A stretch of 64,000 nucleotides of DNA from Odobenus rosmarus divergens (GCF_000321225.1 NW_004450477.1:3492779-3556778); one strand, 5' to 3'. Positions 1 to 11,449 are shown, numbered from the stretch's first letter. Notes: generated by a model from the sequence alone, not told the origin. Numbers and translations are program-made.

Positions 1-800
1 CTGCTCTGGTCATTGTTATTATCTTCCTTCAGCTAACTTTGGCCTTAGTTTGTTTTTCTTCTTGTGGTTCCTTGAGGTGTAAATGTAGGTTGTTTATTTG
101 AGAGCTTTCTTTTTTCTTACTATAGATATTTATCACTCTAAACTTCCCTCTTAAAACTGTTTTTGACCTATTCCATAAGTTTTGGTATGTTGTGTTTCTA
201 TTTTCATTTGTTTCAAGATATTTTTTGGTTCCCCTATTGATTTCTTCTTTGACTCATTGGTTGTTCAGGAGTGTATTGTTTAATTTCCACTTGTGAATTT
301 TCCAACTTTCCTGTTACTTACTGACTTCCAGTTTTATTCCATTGTGTTTGGAAAAGGTATATTTCAGTCTTCTTAAATTTGTTAAGTGTTGTTTTGTGAC
401 CTAACATGATCTATCCTGGAAAATGTATTTATACCTGAAAAGAATACGTATTCTGCTGCTGTTGGAGGGAATGCTCTGTATCTGTCTATTAGGTCTGTTT
501 TATATAAAGTATATTCAAGTCCAGTGTTTCTTTGATGTTTGGATGGTCTATCCATTGTTGAAAGTGGTGTTTTGAAGTCATCTATTGTTATTGTATTGTT
601 GTCTATTTCTCCCTTTAGATATACTAGTATTTGCTTAATAAATTTGGGTGCTGCAATGTTAGGTACATATATATTTACAATTGCTAATGTACTCTTGATG
701 AATCAACCTTTTTATTATTATATAGTGATTTTGTCTCTTTTTATAATTTTTGATTTGTCAATTTTGTCTGATATAAGTAGAGCTACCCCTCCTCTCTGCA
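1..800 (-). mobile_element. Old LINE-1, ORF2 5' part, window-edge fragment
   Basis: The reverse complement reads as the 5' (endonuclease) part of L1 ORF2. The plus-strand text has the usual order of landmarks: a CTTGTGGTTCCTTGAGGTGTAAATG-like stretch, then a GAAAAGAATACGTATTCTG-like stretch, then TCTGATATAAGTAGAGC. Frames are broken by many stops, so this is an old, dead copy. The 108-codon plus-strand frame at 539-865 is antisense to it. The L1 continues off the left edge. Confidence 0.8.
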
Positions 801-1731
801 CTTACCTACCTATATGTCACTACCAAATATTATTATTAAATTTTAAGTTCCTAGAGGGTAATTAATCTACACATTTTTCTTTGTATATTACTGTACATAG
901 TTAGTTGCAGCTATAAGACTGTCTTTGACAATGATGGAAATGATACTGTTTTAATAATATCTTCTCTTCTTCATGGTTTTATTTCATAGTTAAAAGAATA
1001 TACTTTTACAGATTTCATTTCTAAAAATGAACCAGAGAATATTTCTAAAAAACTTAGAAAAATGGGTAGAAGATGTTACATATTAGGTGCCAGTGATCAA
1101 TTGCTACCCAAATTCTGGTAGAACATGCTAATTTCTTTAGATGCCTTCCCTCCTCAGTACATCAAAGATGGGAGTAAGTTAGCATCGTTAGATAGAATTT
1201 CTTCCAGTTTTGGCAGGGGAGGGACATTTTTCTGTTATCCTGAGGAAATACATTGGTCAGTGAGACATAGGCCCAGCTTTTTGAATTGTCAATATGGGAA
1301 GTAGTTGCCTCCTATGGATATATCGGGCAGGGTCAATGATACTTGGTGTTACTAGAATTCCCATTAAGACTCTGGTGATCAAAATACACTTGCTTAGGAG
1401 TGAATAGAGAGAAACTTAAAATTTCTAGAGAAGAAACTTAAAGTTCTCCTAAAGCATCTATAATGTTGACATTTTGAATGATATTCTGACCAACTCAATC
1501 TCCCCCAATTCCTCTATAAATAAATTTAAGTTCTGTAAAATGGATTTGTGTTTATTTTATTTTATTTACATCATGTGTGTATTTAGGAAGTACCCATTTA
1601 TTTTGACAAACTGAGTTTTAATTTGAAAATAATCTCTGGAGGTCTAGCTGAAGGAATATGGTCTTCCAAGGGTTACCATTCAGTTTCTTAGGTTCCACGG
1701 GATTAGAAATTCTCTAAATTTACTTTTTCAG
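801..1731. other. Non-coding, no recognised repeat
   Basis: AT-rich DNA with no repeat landmark, no long frame and no tandem repeat that I can see. It lies between the L1 remnant and the candidate exon and would be upstream intron if that exon is real. Confidence 0.4.
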
Positions 1732-1839
1732 GTTAAGAACTCAAGCTGTATTTAAGTCAAGAGAACTCCTTGCTGCTAAAGAGTTTACCAAACCCCAAGA
1801 ATTCAATCTGGATATGAATGGGGATGACTCTGGACCAAG
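1732..1839 (+). CDS. Candidate internal coding exon, gene unknown
   Basis: A 108-nt segment sits between a good acceptor (pyrimidine run ending TTTTTCAG at 1731) and a good donor (AAG|GTAAAC, GT at 1840-1841). Only one frame is open across it: one leading base, 35 codons from 1733, then two trailing bases, so the exon is symmetrical (phase 2 to phase 2). The frame closes with TAA immediately after the donor and with TAA at 1715 just upstream. The other two frames contain stops. The product is hydrophilic and mixed in composition, beginning LRTQAVFKSRELLAAK and ending NLDMNGDDSGP, with no low complexity. I do not recognise the family. It is not inside a repeat I can name. A chance 40-codon frame is not rare in AT-rich DNA, so the coupling of splice signals and frame limits is the main support. 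Confidence 0.42.
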
Positions 1840-1959
1840 GTAAACCTGACTAATGGGTGAAAGTAAGAACATGTAGGACACAGATATTAAGGCACAGATA
1901 TTAAGGATATGTTTGGTATATATTTATAGCTTTATATAGGTTTATATCAGTTTTCTGAT

Positions 1960-3390
1960 AATATGAATAAATACATTCTCATTATAAAATGTTTTTAAAA
2001 TATAGGAAAGTGTAAGGAAGAAAATAATCATTCATGATCCTACCATTCAGAGATGATCCTTTGAACCCTCTCCTTTCTGTCTTTCTTTTATAATAACATA
2101 TTCTATATTGAGTAATAGGGATTATGCTTATGCAGAATTTTAATTTTTGCTTTTTTCACTGAATCATATTTTCTGATATCATAATTTATTTTATGAAAAC
2201 TTGATATTAATTCATTCAACAAATATTTATTGACAAATATTTCTCTATTAGCCTATTATTGGATAATACAGGATTTTGCTATTATAAATTATGCCTTGAA
2301 GAACATTTCTATGAATAAATTTTTTACTTTATCTCTACCTGTGTCTTTGATATAGATTCTATAAATGGAACCACTAACTCAAAGTATATATGAATCCTTT
2401 TAAGATTGATTCACATTACCCAGTTGCTTTCCATAAAAGTTAAATCAGTTTTCACCACCAAAGCTGTGTTTGAGAATTCTCTTTTCATGAAATTTGAAGA
2501 ATTTTTGGCCATTATTTTTTCAAAAATTTTTTGCCTATTCTCTTTCTTCTTTCCTTTTTGGATTTCATTTATAGGTATATTAGGCCTTTAGTGAAGTCCC
2601 TGACTGTCTGCTAATTTTTTAGAAATTTTTTTCTTTATTCTTCATAGTGGATAATTTCTATTGATCTGTTCTCAAATTCATCAACTCTTCTGTTATTTCC
2701 AATCTGCTGTTAAGCCCATAGAATGATTTATTTTTATTTAGATAATGAATTTTTTAGTTTTAGAATTTCCATTTGGATCTTTGTTAGAATTTCTATCTCT
2801 CTGCTGAACTTTCCTTTTTTATTCATTACACATATATTTTTCCTTTAAAATGCTTGTCTCCAATTCTAACACCAGGATCATCTTGGGATTTGTCTCCATT
2901 GATCAACTTTTCTCTTGAGTATTGGTCATGTTTTCCTTTGTACATTTAGCAAATTTTTATTTTTTCCTGGTATTTTGAATGACTCTAGAATTTAGTTATA
3001 GTTCTCTAAACAATGTTAATTTTTATGTTAGCAAGCTGTTAACTTAACTGAATTCAAATACCAACCTCTGTTTCCCTTGAGTAACAGTGAAAATCACTGC
3101 TGAGCGCTTTTAACTTTAACTGGGATGGATGTTTGAGTCTGCCTCATTTGCATGTAGTTCAGGGGCTAGACAGAACTGGCAGGGTTGTGACACAGAATTT
3201 GAGGCTTTCACTATTTCTCTCTGACCTCTCCAGGATTTTTCCTTTTTCAGGTGCTTTGGTCAGCTCAGACTCTGTCCTCTGATTCTTTAAGTCCCAATGC
3301 CACTGTTTTCTTTCAAGTGCTGATCCTCTTCCAGTTTCTGCTTGTTTTCATTGACTCTTCAGTGCTTCAGGTTTGGTTTTTTTTGTTTTT
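1960..3390 (-). mobile_element. Ancient LINE-1 (L1M-type) fragments
   Basis: The plus strand carries antisense text of an old L1. Around 1980-2460 it resembles a 3' UTR (unit-cell phrases such as AACAAATATTTATTG and ATTATGCCTTGAAGAACATTTCT). From about 2470 it resembles the 5' region of L1ME/L1MC elements, with AATTTCTATTGATCTG, TCTAGAATTT-type phrases and a GCAAGCTGTTAACTTAACTG phrase near 3031. The same 5' module recurs at 43560-44570. The two parts may belong to separate insertions. There is no open frame. Confidence 0.6.
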
Positions 3391-3469
3391 TGTTTTTTCC
3401 TCCCAGAGTTTATATTATTAATTATGGGAGTTTGGTCCTATAGATACTACTCAGCCAGTGTTAAAAGCA

Positions 3470-4010
3470 GAACCCAAGAATTCTCATTTCGTACAATTTT
3501 GCCATCTTTTAATTTTGGTAAAATACACATAATATAAAATTTACCATCTCAACCATTTTAGTGTACAGTTCAGTAGTATTAAGTATATTCACAGTATTAT
3601 GTAACCAATCTGCAGAACTTTTTTATCTTGCAAAATTGAACCTCCCTACCCATCAAACTGCTCCACATTTCCTCTCCCTGCCAGCACCTGGCAACCACCC
3701 TTCTACTGTCCGTTTCTATAGTTTGATTACTCTAGTTACCTCATATAAGTGGGATCATATAGTATTTGTCTTTTTATGACTTGCTGTAATTTATTTAATT
3801 TTTACTATTGATATCAAGCATATGCATAGTTTAAAAACTCAGCTAGTTCAACAAGGCTTATGCAAAATAGCATCCTCCTCTACACTGGAGCAGCAGTACT
3901 CCCAATTTTCACTCTTCAGAGATAAGAAGTTTTAACTGTTTTAGATGTTTCTTCTTTTATTTGTTTCTTGTAGCATTATATCCATATTTCTGGATGACGT
4001 AGGCATTGAG
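3470..4010 (-). mobile_element. Ancient LINE-1 3' UTR fragment
   Basis: Phrases such as GTGTACAGTTCAGTAGTATTAAG (3561 on), AACCACCCTTCTACTGTC and TAAGTGGGATCATATAG are the antisense of an L1MA/MB-type 3' UTR. The 72-codon frame at 3561-3779 is simply antisense to this UTR. Confidence 0.65.
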
Positions 4011-4319
4011 TATTAGCTTTCTGCTATGAAAGATGATGACTTAGCTCTCACAGATAACCATCTATTGGCTTTCTCCATCTCTTCTCACTTTTCCCCACAT
4101 TTCTTCCTTCTCGCCTCCTTTCCTTTTTCTCTTCCCCCCCAATATATGTACCCACACACATGCTTTTCCCTTTATTCTATCCTCTAAATATAGCTGTATC
4201 ACAAGATGGTTACAATAAGACTGTATCTATTTTATACACAGCTGGGCCATATGCTATATGATTATTAAATTTAATTTTTATTGTTTTCTCTAGAGCTTAG
4301 AAATGCCTTATTTAATTTT

Positions 4320-4480
4320 CGTGTACTCATTCATTTGTTAATTCATTCAAATATTTATAAAGTTTCCCACCAGGTGTTAGACACATTCTAAACTTTGGGG
4401 GTTATAGCAGTGCACAAAACAAAAATTTCTGACCTTATGCAATTTACATTCTCATGTCTTGTAATTCCCAAACTCACCCA
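4320..4480 (-). mobile_element. LINE-2 3' end fragment
   Basis: The reading is ATTCATTCAAATATTTATAAAG, then a degenerate 'caggtgttagacacattctaa', 'gcagtgcacaaaacaaaaat' and 'gcaatttacattctc'. This is the antisense of the L2 3' terminus that ends in AATAAATATTTGTTGAATGA-like sequence. Strongly diverged. Confidence 0.6.
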
Positions 4481-4799
4481 GTAAGTTTAATTCTCTGAAT
4501 ATATTTAAACACATTAGTTATTCTATCATATCTTCATTGTGTTCTTTTGCTGCTATATTCCCTTCTTTCTTCTTTGTTTTTTGTTTTTTTAAGATATCCC
4601 TCCTGGAGCCCTCTGTTATCCTGTTTATATATTTACTTGCTTGCTTATGGTAGAAAAAAATATATAAATGCTGATAAGACAAAAGAAGAATTTAACACAC
4701 ACCTATAATCTCATCATCTAAAGAAAATTTTAGTATATAACTTCTAGATCTTATTTCTTTATGGTATATGATATGTATTATATTACATATTTTGTTTCA

Positions 4800-5189
4800 T
4801 AGTCCACTTTTTTAATTCAAGTATAATTAACATACAGTGTTATATTTGTTTCAGTGTACAATATAGTGATTCAACAATTCTGTACATCACTCAGAGCTCA
4901 TCAGTATAAGCATACTCTTGATCCCCTTGATCTATTTCACCCATTCCCCTGCCCACCTCCCCTCTGGTAACCATTGGTTTGTTCTGTATATTTAAGAGTC
5001 TGGTTTTTGTTTGTGTCTTTTTTCTTTGTTTGTTTGTTTGGTTTATTTGTTAAATTTCACATCTGAGTGAAATCATATGGTCTTTATCTGTTTGACTTAT
5101 TTCACTTAGCATTATATAATACCCTCTGGGTTCACCTGTGTTGCCACAAATGGCAAGATCTTCTTTTTTTATGGCTGACTAATATTCCA

Positions 5190-5225
<36 letters not shown>

Positions 5226-5252
5226 ACGCGTGCGCGCACACTCGCCACATCT
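4800..5252 (-). mobile_element. LINE-1 3' UTR, first of two consecutive copies
   Basis: Antisense L1 3' UTR beginning near AATTCAAGTATAATTAACATACAGTG, through ACCCATTCCCCTGCCCACCTCCCC and ATCTGAGTGAAATCATATGG, to TGTGTG repeats and CCACATC. A second copy of the same UTR begins directly after a T15 run at 5253. Either the second L1 landed in the first, or the segment was duplicated. I found no 5' remainder of this first copy after 7740. Confidence 0.75.
5190..5241. repeat. (TG)n/(CG)n alternating tract, Z-DNA-prone
   Basis: Fifty-two consecutive bases alternate purine and pyrimidine with no break: a TG run followed by CGCGCATGCACGCGTGCGCG-type sequence, ending at CACAC. It sits in the L1 3' UTR where other copies carry a plain TA or TG repeat. 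It is one of the few CpG-dense spots in an AT-rich window. Confidence 0.9.
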
Positions 5253-7740
5253 TTTTTTTTTTTTTAATTTTAATTCCAATATAGTTAACATACAGTGTTA
5301 GTTTCAGGTGTCCATTATAATGATTCAACAATTCTGTACATTACTCAGTGCTTGTCAAGATAAGTGTACTCTTAATCCCCTTCACCTACTTCACCCATCC
5401 ACCCACCCACCTCCCCTTTGGTAACCCTCTTTTCTATAGTTAAGAGTCTGGTTTGGGGTTTATCTCTTTGTTTTTCCTTTTCATTTGTTTTGTTTCTTAA
5501 ATTCCACATATGAGTGAAATCATATGGTATGTCTCTTTCTCTGATAGACTTATTAGTTCACTTAGCATAATACTCTCTAGATCCATCCATGTTTCAAATG
5601 GCAAGATTTCATTCTTTTTTATAATTGAGTGATACTCCATTGTGTATATATATATATATATACCACATCTTTTTCTTCCATTTATCTATAGATAGACACT
5701 TGGGTTGCTTCCATATCTTGGCTATTGTAAATAATGCTGCAATAAACACAGGAGTGCATGTGTCTTTTTGAATAGGTGTTTTTGTTTTCTTGGGTTAAAT
5801 GCCCAATACTGAAATTACCGGATCATATGGTAATTCTATTTTTAATATTTTGAAGAAATTCCATACTGTTTTCCACAGTGGCTGCACCAATTTGCATTCC
5901 CACCGATGGTGCATGAGGTCCTTATTCTCTGCGTCTTAGCCAATACTTGTTATTTCTTGTATTTTTTTTATTTTAGCCATTCTTACAGATGTAAGGTGAT
6001 ATCTTGTTGTGATTTTGATTTCCACTTCTCTGATGATTAGTGTTGTTGAGCATCTTTTCATGTGTCTGTTGGCTATATGTATGTCTTCTTTGGAAAAATG
6101 TCTATTCAGGTTCTCTATCTAATTTTTAATTGAATTATTCATTTTTTTGGTGTCAAATTCTATAAGTTCTTTATATACTTTGGATAGTAACCCCTCTAAT
6201 AAGATGATTATGTGGTTTTTATTCTTTCTCTTATTAATGTGATGTATCACATTGATTGATTTGTGAATATTGAATCACTCTTGCATCCCTGGAATAAATC
6301 CTACTTTATAGTGGTGAATGATCTTTTTAATGTAATGTTGGATTCAGTTTGCTAATACTTTGTTGAGGATTTTTGCATCTATGTTTATCAGAGATACTGA
6401 CCTATAGTTTTTTGGTTTGGAATCTCTTTTTGGTTTTGGTTTTGGGTTTTTTGGGGGGGTGTTTTTGGGTTTTCTTGGTTTCTTGTACTATCTTTATCTG
6501 GTTTTGGTGTTAGGGTAATGCTGGCCTCATAAAATGAATTTGGAAGCTTTCCTTCTTCCATTTTTTGGAATAGTTTGAGAAGAATAGGTATTAACTCTTT
6601 TTTAAATGTTTGGTAGAATTCATCTGTGAAGCCATCTGGTCCTGGACTTTTGTTTGTTGGGAGGTTTTTGATTACTGATTCAATTTCATTGGCTAATAAT
6701 GGGTCTGCTCAACTTTTCTGTTTCTTCCTGATTCAGTTTTGGAAGGTTATATATTTCTAGGAATTTATCTGTTTCTTCTAGATTGTCCAGTTTGGGGCAT
6801 ATAACTTTTATAATTCTTTGTATTTCTGTGGTATTGGTTGTCATATCTCTTCCTTCATTTCTGATTTTACTTACTTGAGTCTTCTTTCTTTTTTTCTTGA
6901 TGAGTCTGGCTAAAGGTTTATCAATTTTGTTTAACTTTTCAAAGAACCAGCTCCTGGTTTCATTCATCTGTTCTATTGTTTCTTTAGTTTCTATTTCATT
7001 TATTTCTGTTCTAATCTTTACCATTTCCTTCCTTCTGTTGGCTTTAGGTTTTGTTTGGTCATAGTTTTCTAGCTCCTTTAGGTGTAAAGTTACGTTGTTT
7101 GTGTGAGATTTTTCTTATTTCTTGAGATTGGCCGGTATTATAATCTTCCCTCTTAGAACAGCTTTAGCTGCATCCCAAAGATTTTGGACTGCTGTGTTTT
7201 CATTTTCATTTGTCTCCACATAGATTTTTATTTCCTCTTTGATTTCCTGGTTGACCCATTCATTGTTTAGTAGCATGTTATTTTTCCTCCATATATTTGT
7301 GTTCTTTCCTAATTTTTTTTCTTATGACTGATTTCTGGTTTCATATTGTTGTGGTCAGAAAGATGCAAGATATGATTTCAGTTTTTTTTTTTTTTTTAAT
7401 TTATTGAGACTTGTTTTTGGTGTAATGCAATCCATTCTACAGAATGTTCCATGTGTACTTGAAAAGAATGTATATTCTGTTTTGGGATGGAATGTTCTTT
7501 TTTTTAAGATTTGATTTATTTGAGAGAGAGAACACAAGCAGTGGGGAGGGACAAAGGAAGAGGGAGAAGCAGACTCCCCACTGAGCAGGGAGCCCAATGC
7601 GGGGCTCAAACCCAGGATCCTAAGATCATGACCTGAGCCAAAGGCAGACACATAACTGACTGAGCCACCCAGGTGCCCCAGGATGGAATGTTCTGAATAT
7701 ATATGTTATGTCCATGTGATCCAGTGTGTCATATTCCAAT
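5253..7740 (-). mobile_element. LINE-1, 5'-truncated, internally deleted
   Basis: A T-run at 5253 is the poly(A) tail read in antisense, followed by a 3' UTR with a TA microsatellite (5645-5662). Antisense ORF2 then runs to about 7740. Near 6198 the text jumps from the ORF2 C-terminal region straight to the reverse-transcriptase region, an internal deletion of well over 1 kb. The minus frame 6686-7024 (112 codons) is ORF2 N-terminal to RT linker sequence with a natural-looking start but no full domain. A G/T-rich run lies at 6410-6480. A SINE is nested at 7499-7680. Confidence 0.85.
7499..7680 (-). mobile_element. Can-SINE inside L1
   Basis: Tail TTTTTTAAGATTTGATTT, then GA-rich tract, body and tRNA-like head ending ACTGAGCCACCCAGGTGCCCC. 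A perfect 14-bp target duplication GGATGGAATGTTCT flanks it (7485-7498 and 7681-7694), and that text is continuous L1 once the SINE is removed. The 98-codon minus frame at 7355-7651 reads through the SINE into L1 and is not a gene. Confidence 0.95.
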
Positions 7741-7759
7741 TTACTTTTAGTTATACTTT

Positions 7760-8975
7760 GCTAAATTTCAAAAGAAAAACATTTTTTCTTATCAAAAGTA
7801 AAACATCCAAAGAAAAATTAAGAAAAAAATTAGTCATTTTTTATTCCTTATTCTAATGTTCCCTATCCTGACTATCTTGGTTGAATTAGTGTTAACACAC
7901 TAATGTATATCCTTCTATACCTTTATGCTTACATACATATACAACATCTATAAACATTTGAGATAAAAATGAACACATTACTTGTTAATTTTCCCCCTTA
8001 CTTAACAGTACTTAATGGTCATCTATTGGATTTTTAGACATACAACTCTGGTAAGTAGAATAATTGCTCTCTAAAAATGTCTGTGCTCTAATTCCTGGAA
8101 CCTCTCAATGTGTTACCTTACATGGCAAAAGGACTTTGCAGATATGCTCAAGGGAACAGACTTTGTGGGTGATTATCCTGGATTTTCTGGGTGGGCCTAG
8201 TCTAATTACAAGTCCCAAAAAGTGGAGAACCTTTTCTTGCTGAGTCTGAGAGATGAGAGGGAAGGAGGAGGAAAGATTCCAGGCATGAGAGTGACTTAAC
8301 CTGTCATTCATTGCTGGCTTTGAAAATGGAGGGAGGAGGTCACAAGCCAAGGAATGCAAGTAGCTTCTAGAAGCTTGGGACAGTCCTCAGCTGACAGCCA
8401 GCAAGGAAATGGGGACCTCAGTCCTCTAACTGCCGGGAACTGAATTCTGCCAACAACCCAAATAAGCAAGGAAACATCCTCTCCTGGAGCCTTCAGAAAG
8501 GAACATAGCTCTGCCTATACCTCAGTGTTAGCCCAATGAGACCTGTGTCAGACTTCTGACCTACAGAACTGTAGAATAATACATTTGTGTTGTGGAAACC
8601 ACTAAATTTGTGATAATTCATTATAGCAGCAATAGAAAACTAATACAAATACTAATTTGTCTATGGTTTCTGTATATCCAGTAACTTATCCAGCACCTCT
8701 GTTCTTGGGCAGTCAAGTTGTTTCAAGTTCTTTACCACTATGCACAAGGCTATAACAAGCATGACTGAACTTATATTCTTATGTTCTAGTACTTGTATTT
8801 TTTTTAGAATAAATTCCCCAAAATGAATAAGTCAGAGGTGATTTTTACATAAAAATATTTTGATGTTATAGTTATAAATTATAATAGTTCATGCCAATTT
8901 TCTTTTCCAAAAGATTATAGCAATTCATACTCCTGCTTGCAATTTATGAAAGTTTTCATCACTGCTGTTCAGGTA
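7760..8975 (-). mobile_element. Ancient LINE-1/HAL1-like 3' UTR split by an LTR
   Basis: Both flanks of the MLT1 element (about 7760-8040 and 8650-8975) read as antisense of an old L1 3' UTR, for example TCATCTATTGGATTTTTAG on the left and AAGATTATAGCAATTCATACTCC on the right. The copy is very diverged, so the limits are approximate. Confidence 0.5.
8041..8648 (+). mobile_element. MLT1-type MaLR LTR (ancient retroviral LTR)
   Basis: Read on the plus strand it has the MLT1 order of landmarks: AATTCCTGGAACCTCTCAATGTG near the start, TTACATGGCAAAAGGACTTTG, GGTGATTATCCTGGATTTTC, CAAGCAAGGAAACATCC near the middle and CAGAACTGTAGAATAATAC then CAATAGAAAACTAATACA at the end. It is a solo LTR with no internal sequence next to it. 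It interrupts an older L1 UTR. Confidence 0.75.
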
Positions 8976-8979
8976 AGTG

Positions 8980-10150
8980 TAGTGAATGCTTTACATACTA
9001 GCACTCCAGTCTAAGAGATGGACATGCTTTAAAAGTTTAGGTGCATCTGGACATGCATGTCCTACATTCCAATTATGACAAAAACAAGGTAAGACCATAC
9101 ACTGCTTCCAAAAAAATATTTCCTAATATGCCTTTTATCATATCATAGACCTTTTAAAATATTAATCTATATTGTAAGAGTTTGAATAAACTCTGGCAAC
9201 TGCTTCCAGAGTCTGACAGTCTTTGGAAATCCAAGAATTCTTACTCAACAGCACTTAAATTATTTAATCTAATGTGAGATTCAAAGAAGTAAAGGCAATG
9301 AATTCATCTGTCTCCTTGATTCAATTGGCTATGAAAATGATATTGTCTCCACTAACCCCAGAAAGTGGTAGAGATGGGTCAAGGGAGAATACATACAGCT
9401 TGAGAAGCCTTTGGAGAATGATTTAAATTAAAAAATGACTGTTGATTTCAGAAAATATAATAAAAAATTGTTGTGGGAAATGACCTTCTTTCTACCTTGC
9501 AGGCTCTTTGATTTTGCCAGTGGAACTCCCTAGATAAAATTTAATTTTAAGCTAAATTTTGTTTATTTGGAAATTTAAATTATCCTAGTATTAAAAATGT
9601 GTATTTAAAATATTAAACTTACTCAAGTGAGGCATTAAGAATTTGGAACTAAAATAAATGAGATAATGAGGAAGTGAAAAACATATTTTTTATAATTAAC
9701 AGCTCATTTTGAGTTAATTATATACAATTACCAAAATCTAATTGCAATTTATTTTCTATTATCTGTGGGAAAAATCACAGGCAAGGGAGCTTACATTGCT
9801 GCCTTCCTGCATAAATGCTATAGAATGAAAATAAATAATATGTGAGGCCTTAATGACAAATAGTAGGGCACAGCTGAGCCAAACCATTGGAAGATAATTA
9901 TCACATGAAAGATGATAATGACCTAAGGAGTCACAAGAACTCTGATTGCTTATAGGTTTTCTGGTTTGTTTTTTAGTTACTTTGGTGTCTTTTTGTTGGC
10001 TATGCAAAGATGACCCTTAAAAATTAACATTAGTTCTGTAATTCTGCAGATCTCTAAAAATCTGACCATTTTTGTATTTTTATGTAATACTGAGCAATAA
10101 CATTTTTTATTAAACATCTATTATTATTTTTTTAAAAACTGGCTTGCCAA
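8980..10150. other. Non-coding, no recognised repeat
   Basis: AT-rich sequence without repeat landmarks. The 82-codon minus frame at 9759-10007 has no splice or family support. A TTTCTACCTTGCAG acceptor-like site at about 9501 has no matching donor and no open frame beyond it. Confidence 0.35.
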
Positions 10151-10159
10151 AGTACTACA

Positions 10160-10600
10160 GGAAATATACAGAATCCCCTACCATCAAGTACTCTAATAGT
10201 AGAGTAAGGCAAATATCCCAATATTTATCATCTATTAGATAGTATAAAGACTATAAATGAAATTCAAAGAAATCAAGAAAAGGTTTTTGGAAGATGTAAT
10301 ATTTGAAAAAAGCCCTAAAAGATAAGATATGATTTTGATGGGTTAGGGGTATCTTTGGGTGTGTATGTGTGTTTCATGTGGGTGAAGACATGCAGAGAGT
10401 CTGAATAAGGAAGAAAATCACACGGTTATGTGAAGGGCATAGCAGGAAGTATGCTTTAGTTTTACTAGAACTGTAAGGGAAAATGAAACTAAAGATTAAA
10501 ATCATAACTTAGATTAGATTATGAATGGGTTTAAATATCAGGGCAAAGGTTTTGGACCTGTGTGATTGGAAGAATGAAAAAGTCAGGAAAAAGAACTGAT
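10160..10600 (-). mobile_element. LINE-2 fragment
   Basis: The plus strand shows GGTTTTTGGAAGATGTAATATTTG, AAGGGCATAGCAGGAAG and TATGAATGGGTTTAAATATCAGGG. This is the antisense of the L2 3' region ('...aggcagagggaacagca...' and '...ggccttgaatgccaggc...' in intact copies). Highly diverged. Confidence 0.5.
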
Positions 10601-10639
10601 TTTGTGATAAAGATGATTAATTTGATATTAAAGACCATT

Positions 10640-11010
10640 GGAATGAGGGTCAAGAATACCAGGTTTTAGTCCTTCCAAAAATTAGCCATGTGACTTTAAA
10701 GATAATGCTATGCTCCTCAGTCTCCTTGCCTTTAAACAGAAAGTTCAGTGTGCCTGGGTGGCTCAGATGGTTAAGCGTCTGCCTTCGGCTCAGGTCATGA
10801 TCCTGGAGTCCTGGGATCGAGTCCCACATCGGGCTCCCTGCTCCTTGGGAGCCTGCTTCTCCCTCTGCCTCTCTCTCTCTCTCTGTCTCTCTCTGTCTCT
10901 CATGAATAAAAAAAAAAAAAATAAAATCTTTAAAAAAATAAACAGAAAGTTCAATTAGATTTTTACTGAGTTTCTTCCATCTCTAACATGATTATCTAAT
11001 TATTAAACAG
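10640..11010 (+). mobile_element. MIR split by a SINE
   Basis: The left part (10640-10747) reads like a MIR body, with TAGCCATGTGACTTT and CCTCAGTCTCCTTGCC. The right part (10940-11010) continues with TTTCTTCCATCTCTAACATG. The Can-SINE at 10748-10939 separates the halves. Confidence 0.6.
10748..10939 (+). mobile_element. Can-SINE in MIR
   Basis: Head GTGCCTGGGTGGCTCAGATG, box B-like GGATCGAGTCCC, CT-rich tract and A-rich tail. A perfect 14-bp target duplication AAACAGAAAGTTCA flanks it (10734-10747 and 10940-10953). The 82-codon frame at 10710-10958 is SINE read-through. Confidence 0.95.
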
Positions 11011-11039
11011 GTTGGATTTCCAAGCCAAGGTACCTCATA

Positions 11040-11440
11040 TATAAGTAGAAATTTGAATCTAAATCTCCTAAGAGAAATTGAAGTTAGAAGTTTATATTTG
11101 GGAGTCATCTAGATTGGTGTTGTCCCTATGGGAATGGATATTAATTTCTGAGAAAAAGTTCAGAGAAATGTAAACAGAACCTTAGAAAATGCCTAGATGT
11201 AGGAGTCTGAAAAAACAAGAGTGGCAATCTGAAAAGCTGTCAAAGAAGCAGGCTAGGGCTGTGTCATGGAAACAAAAGAGGAAAAGCAGAAATTTGGTTG
11301 AGAGAGTATGATTTTGGAGAGAGGAATGACCTAAAATGTTAATAATCCTGAGAAGTGACTGGTGAAGGGAAAGATGGCAGGAAATGAATAATTGATGGAG
11401 CCCAGTCCTAAAAAAGGTAGGATGATCAATTTCTATCACT
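11040..11440 (-). mobile_element. LINE-2 internal fragment (weak)
   Basis: Phrases such as TTTGGGAGTCATCTAGATTGG and GGCAGGAAATGAATAATTGATGGAG resemble antisense L2 upstream of its 3' end. It is followed head-to-head by a plus-strand L2. The minus 85-codon frame at 11182-11439 has no other support. Confidence 0.4.
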
Positions 11441-11449
11441 GGTCAACCT

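Noticed and set aside
539..865. 108-codon plus-strand frame
   Set aside because: It lies antisense to L1 ORF2 and shows no splice or family support.
5067..5267. Frame with CVCVCVC-type repeat
   Set aside because: It is translation of the TG/CG microsatellite in an L1 3' UTR.
8918..8976. Acceptor CCAAAAG followed by a 59-nt open frame and a perfect CAG|GTAAGT donor
   Set aside because: The segment reads as an old antisense L1 3' UTR (GCAATTCATACTCCTGC), so the splice-like motifs are most likely coincidental.
10710..10958. 82-codon frame with a serine/leucine repeat
   Set aside because: SINE read-through; the repeat is the CT tract.
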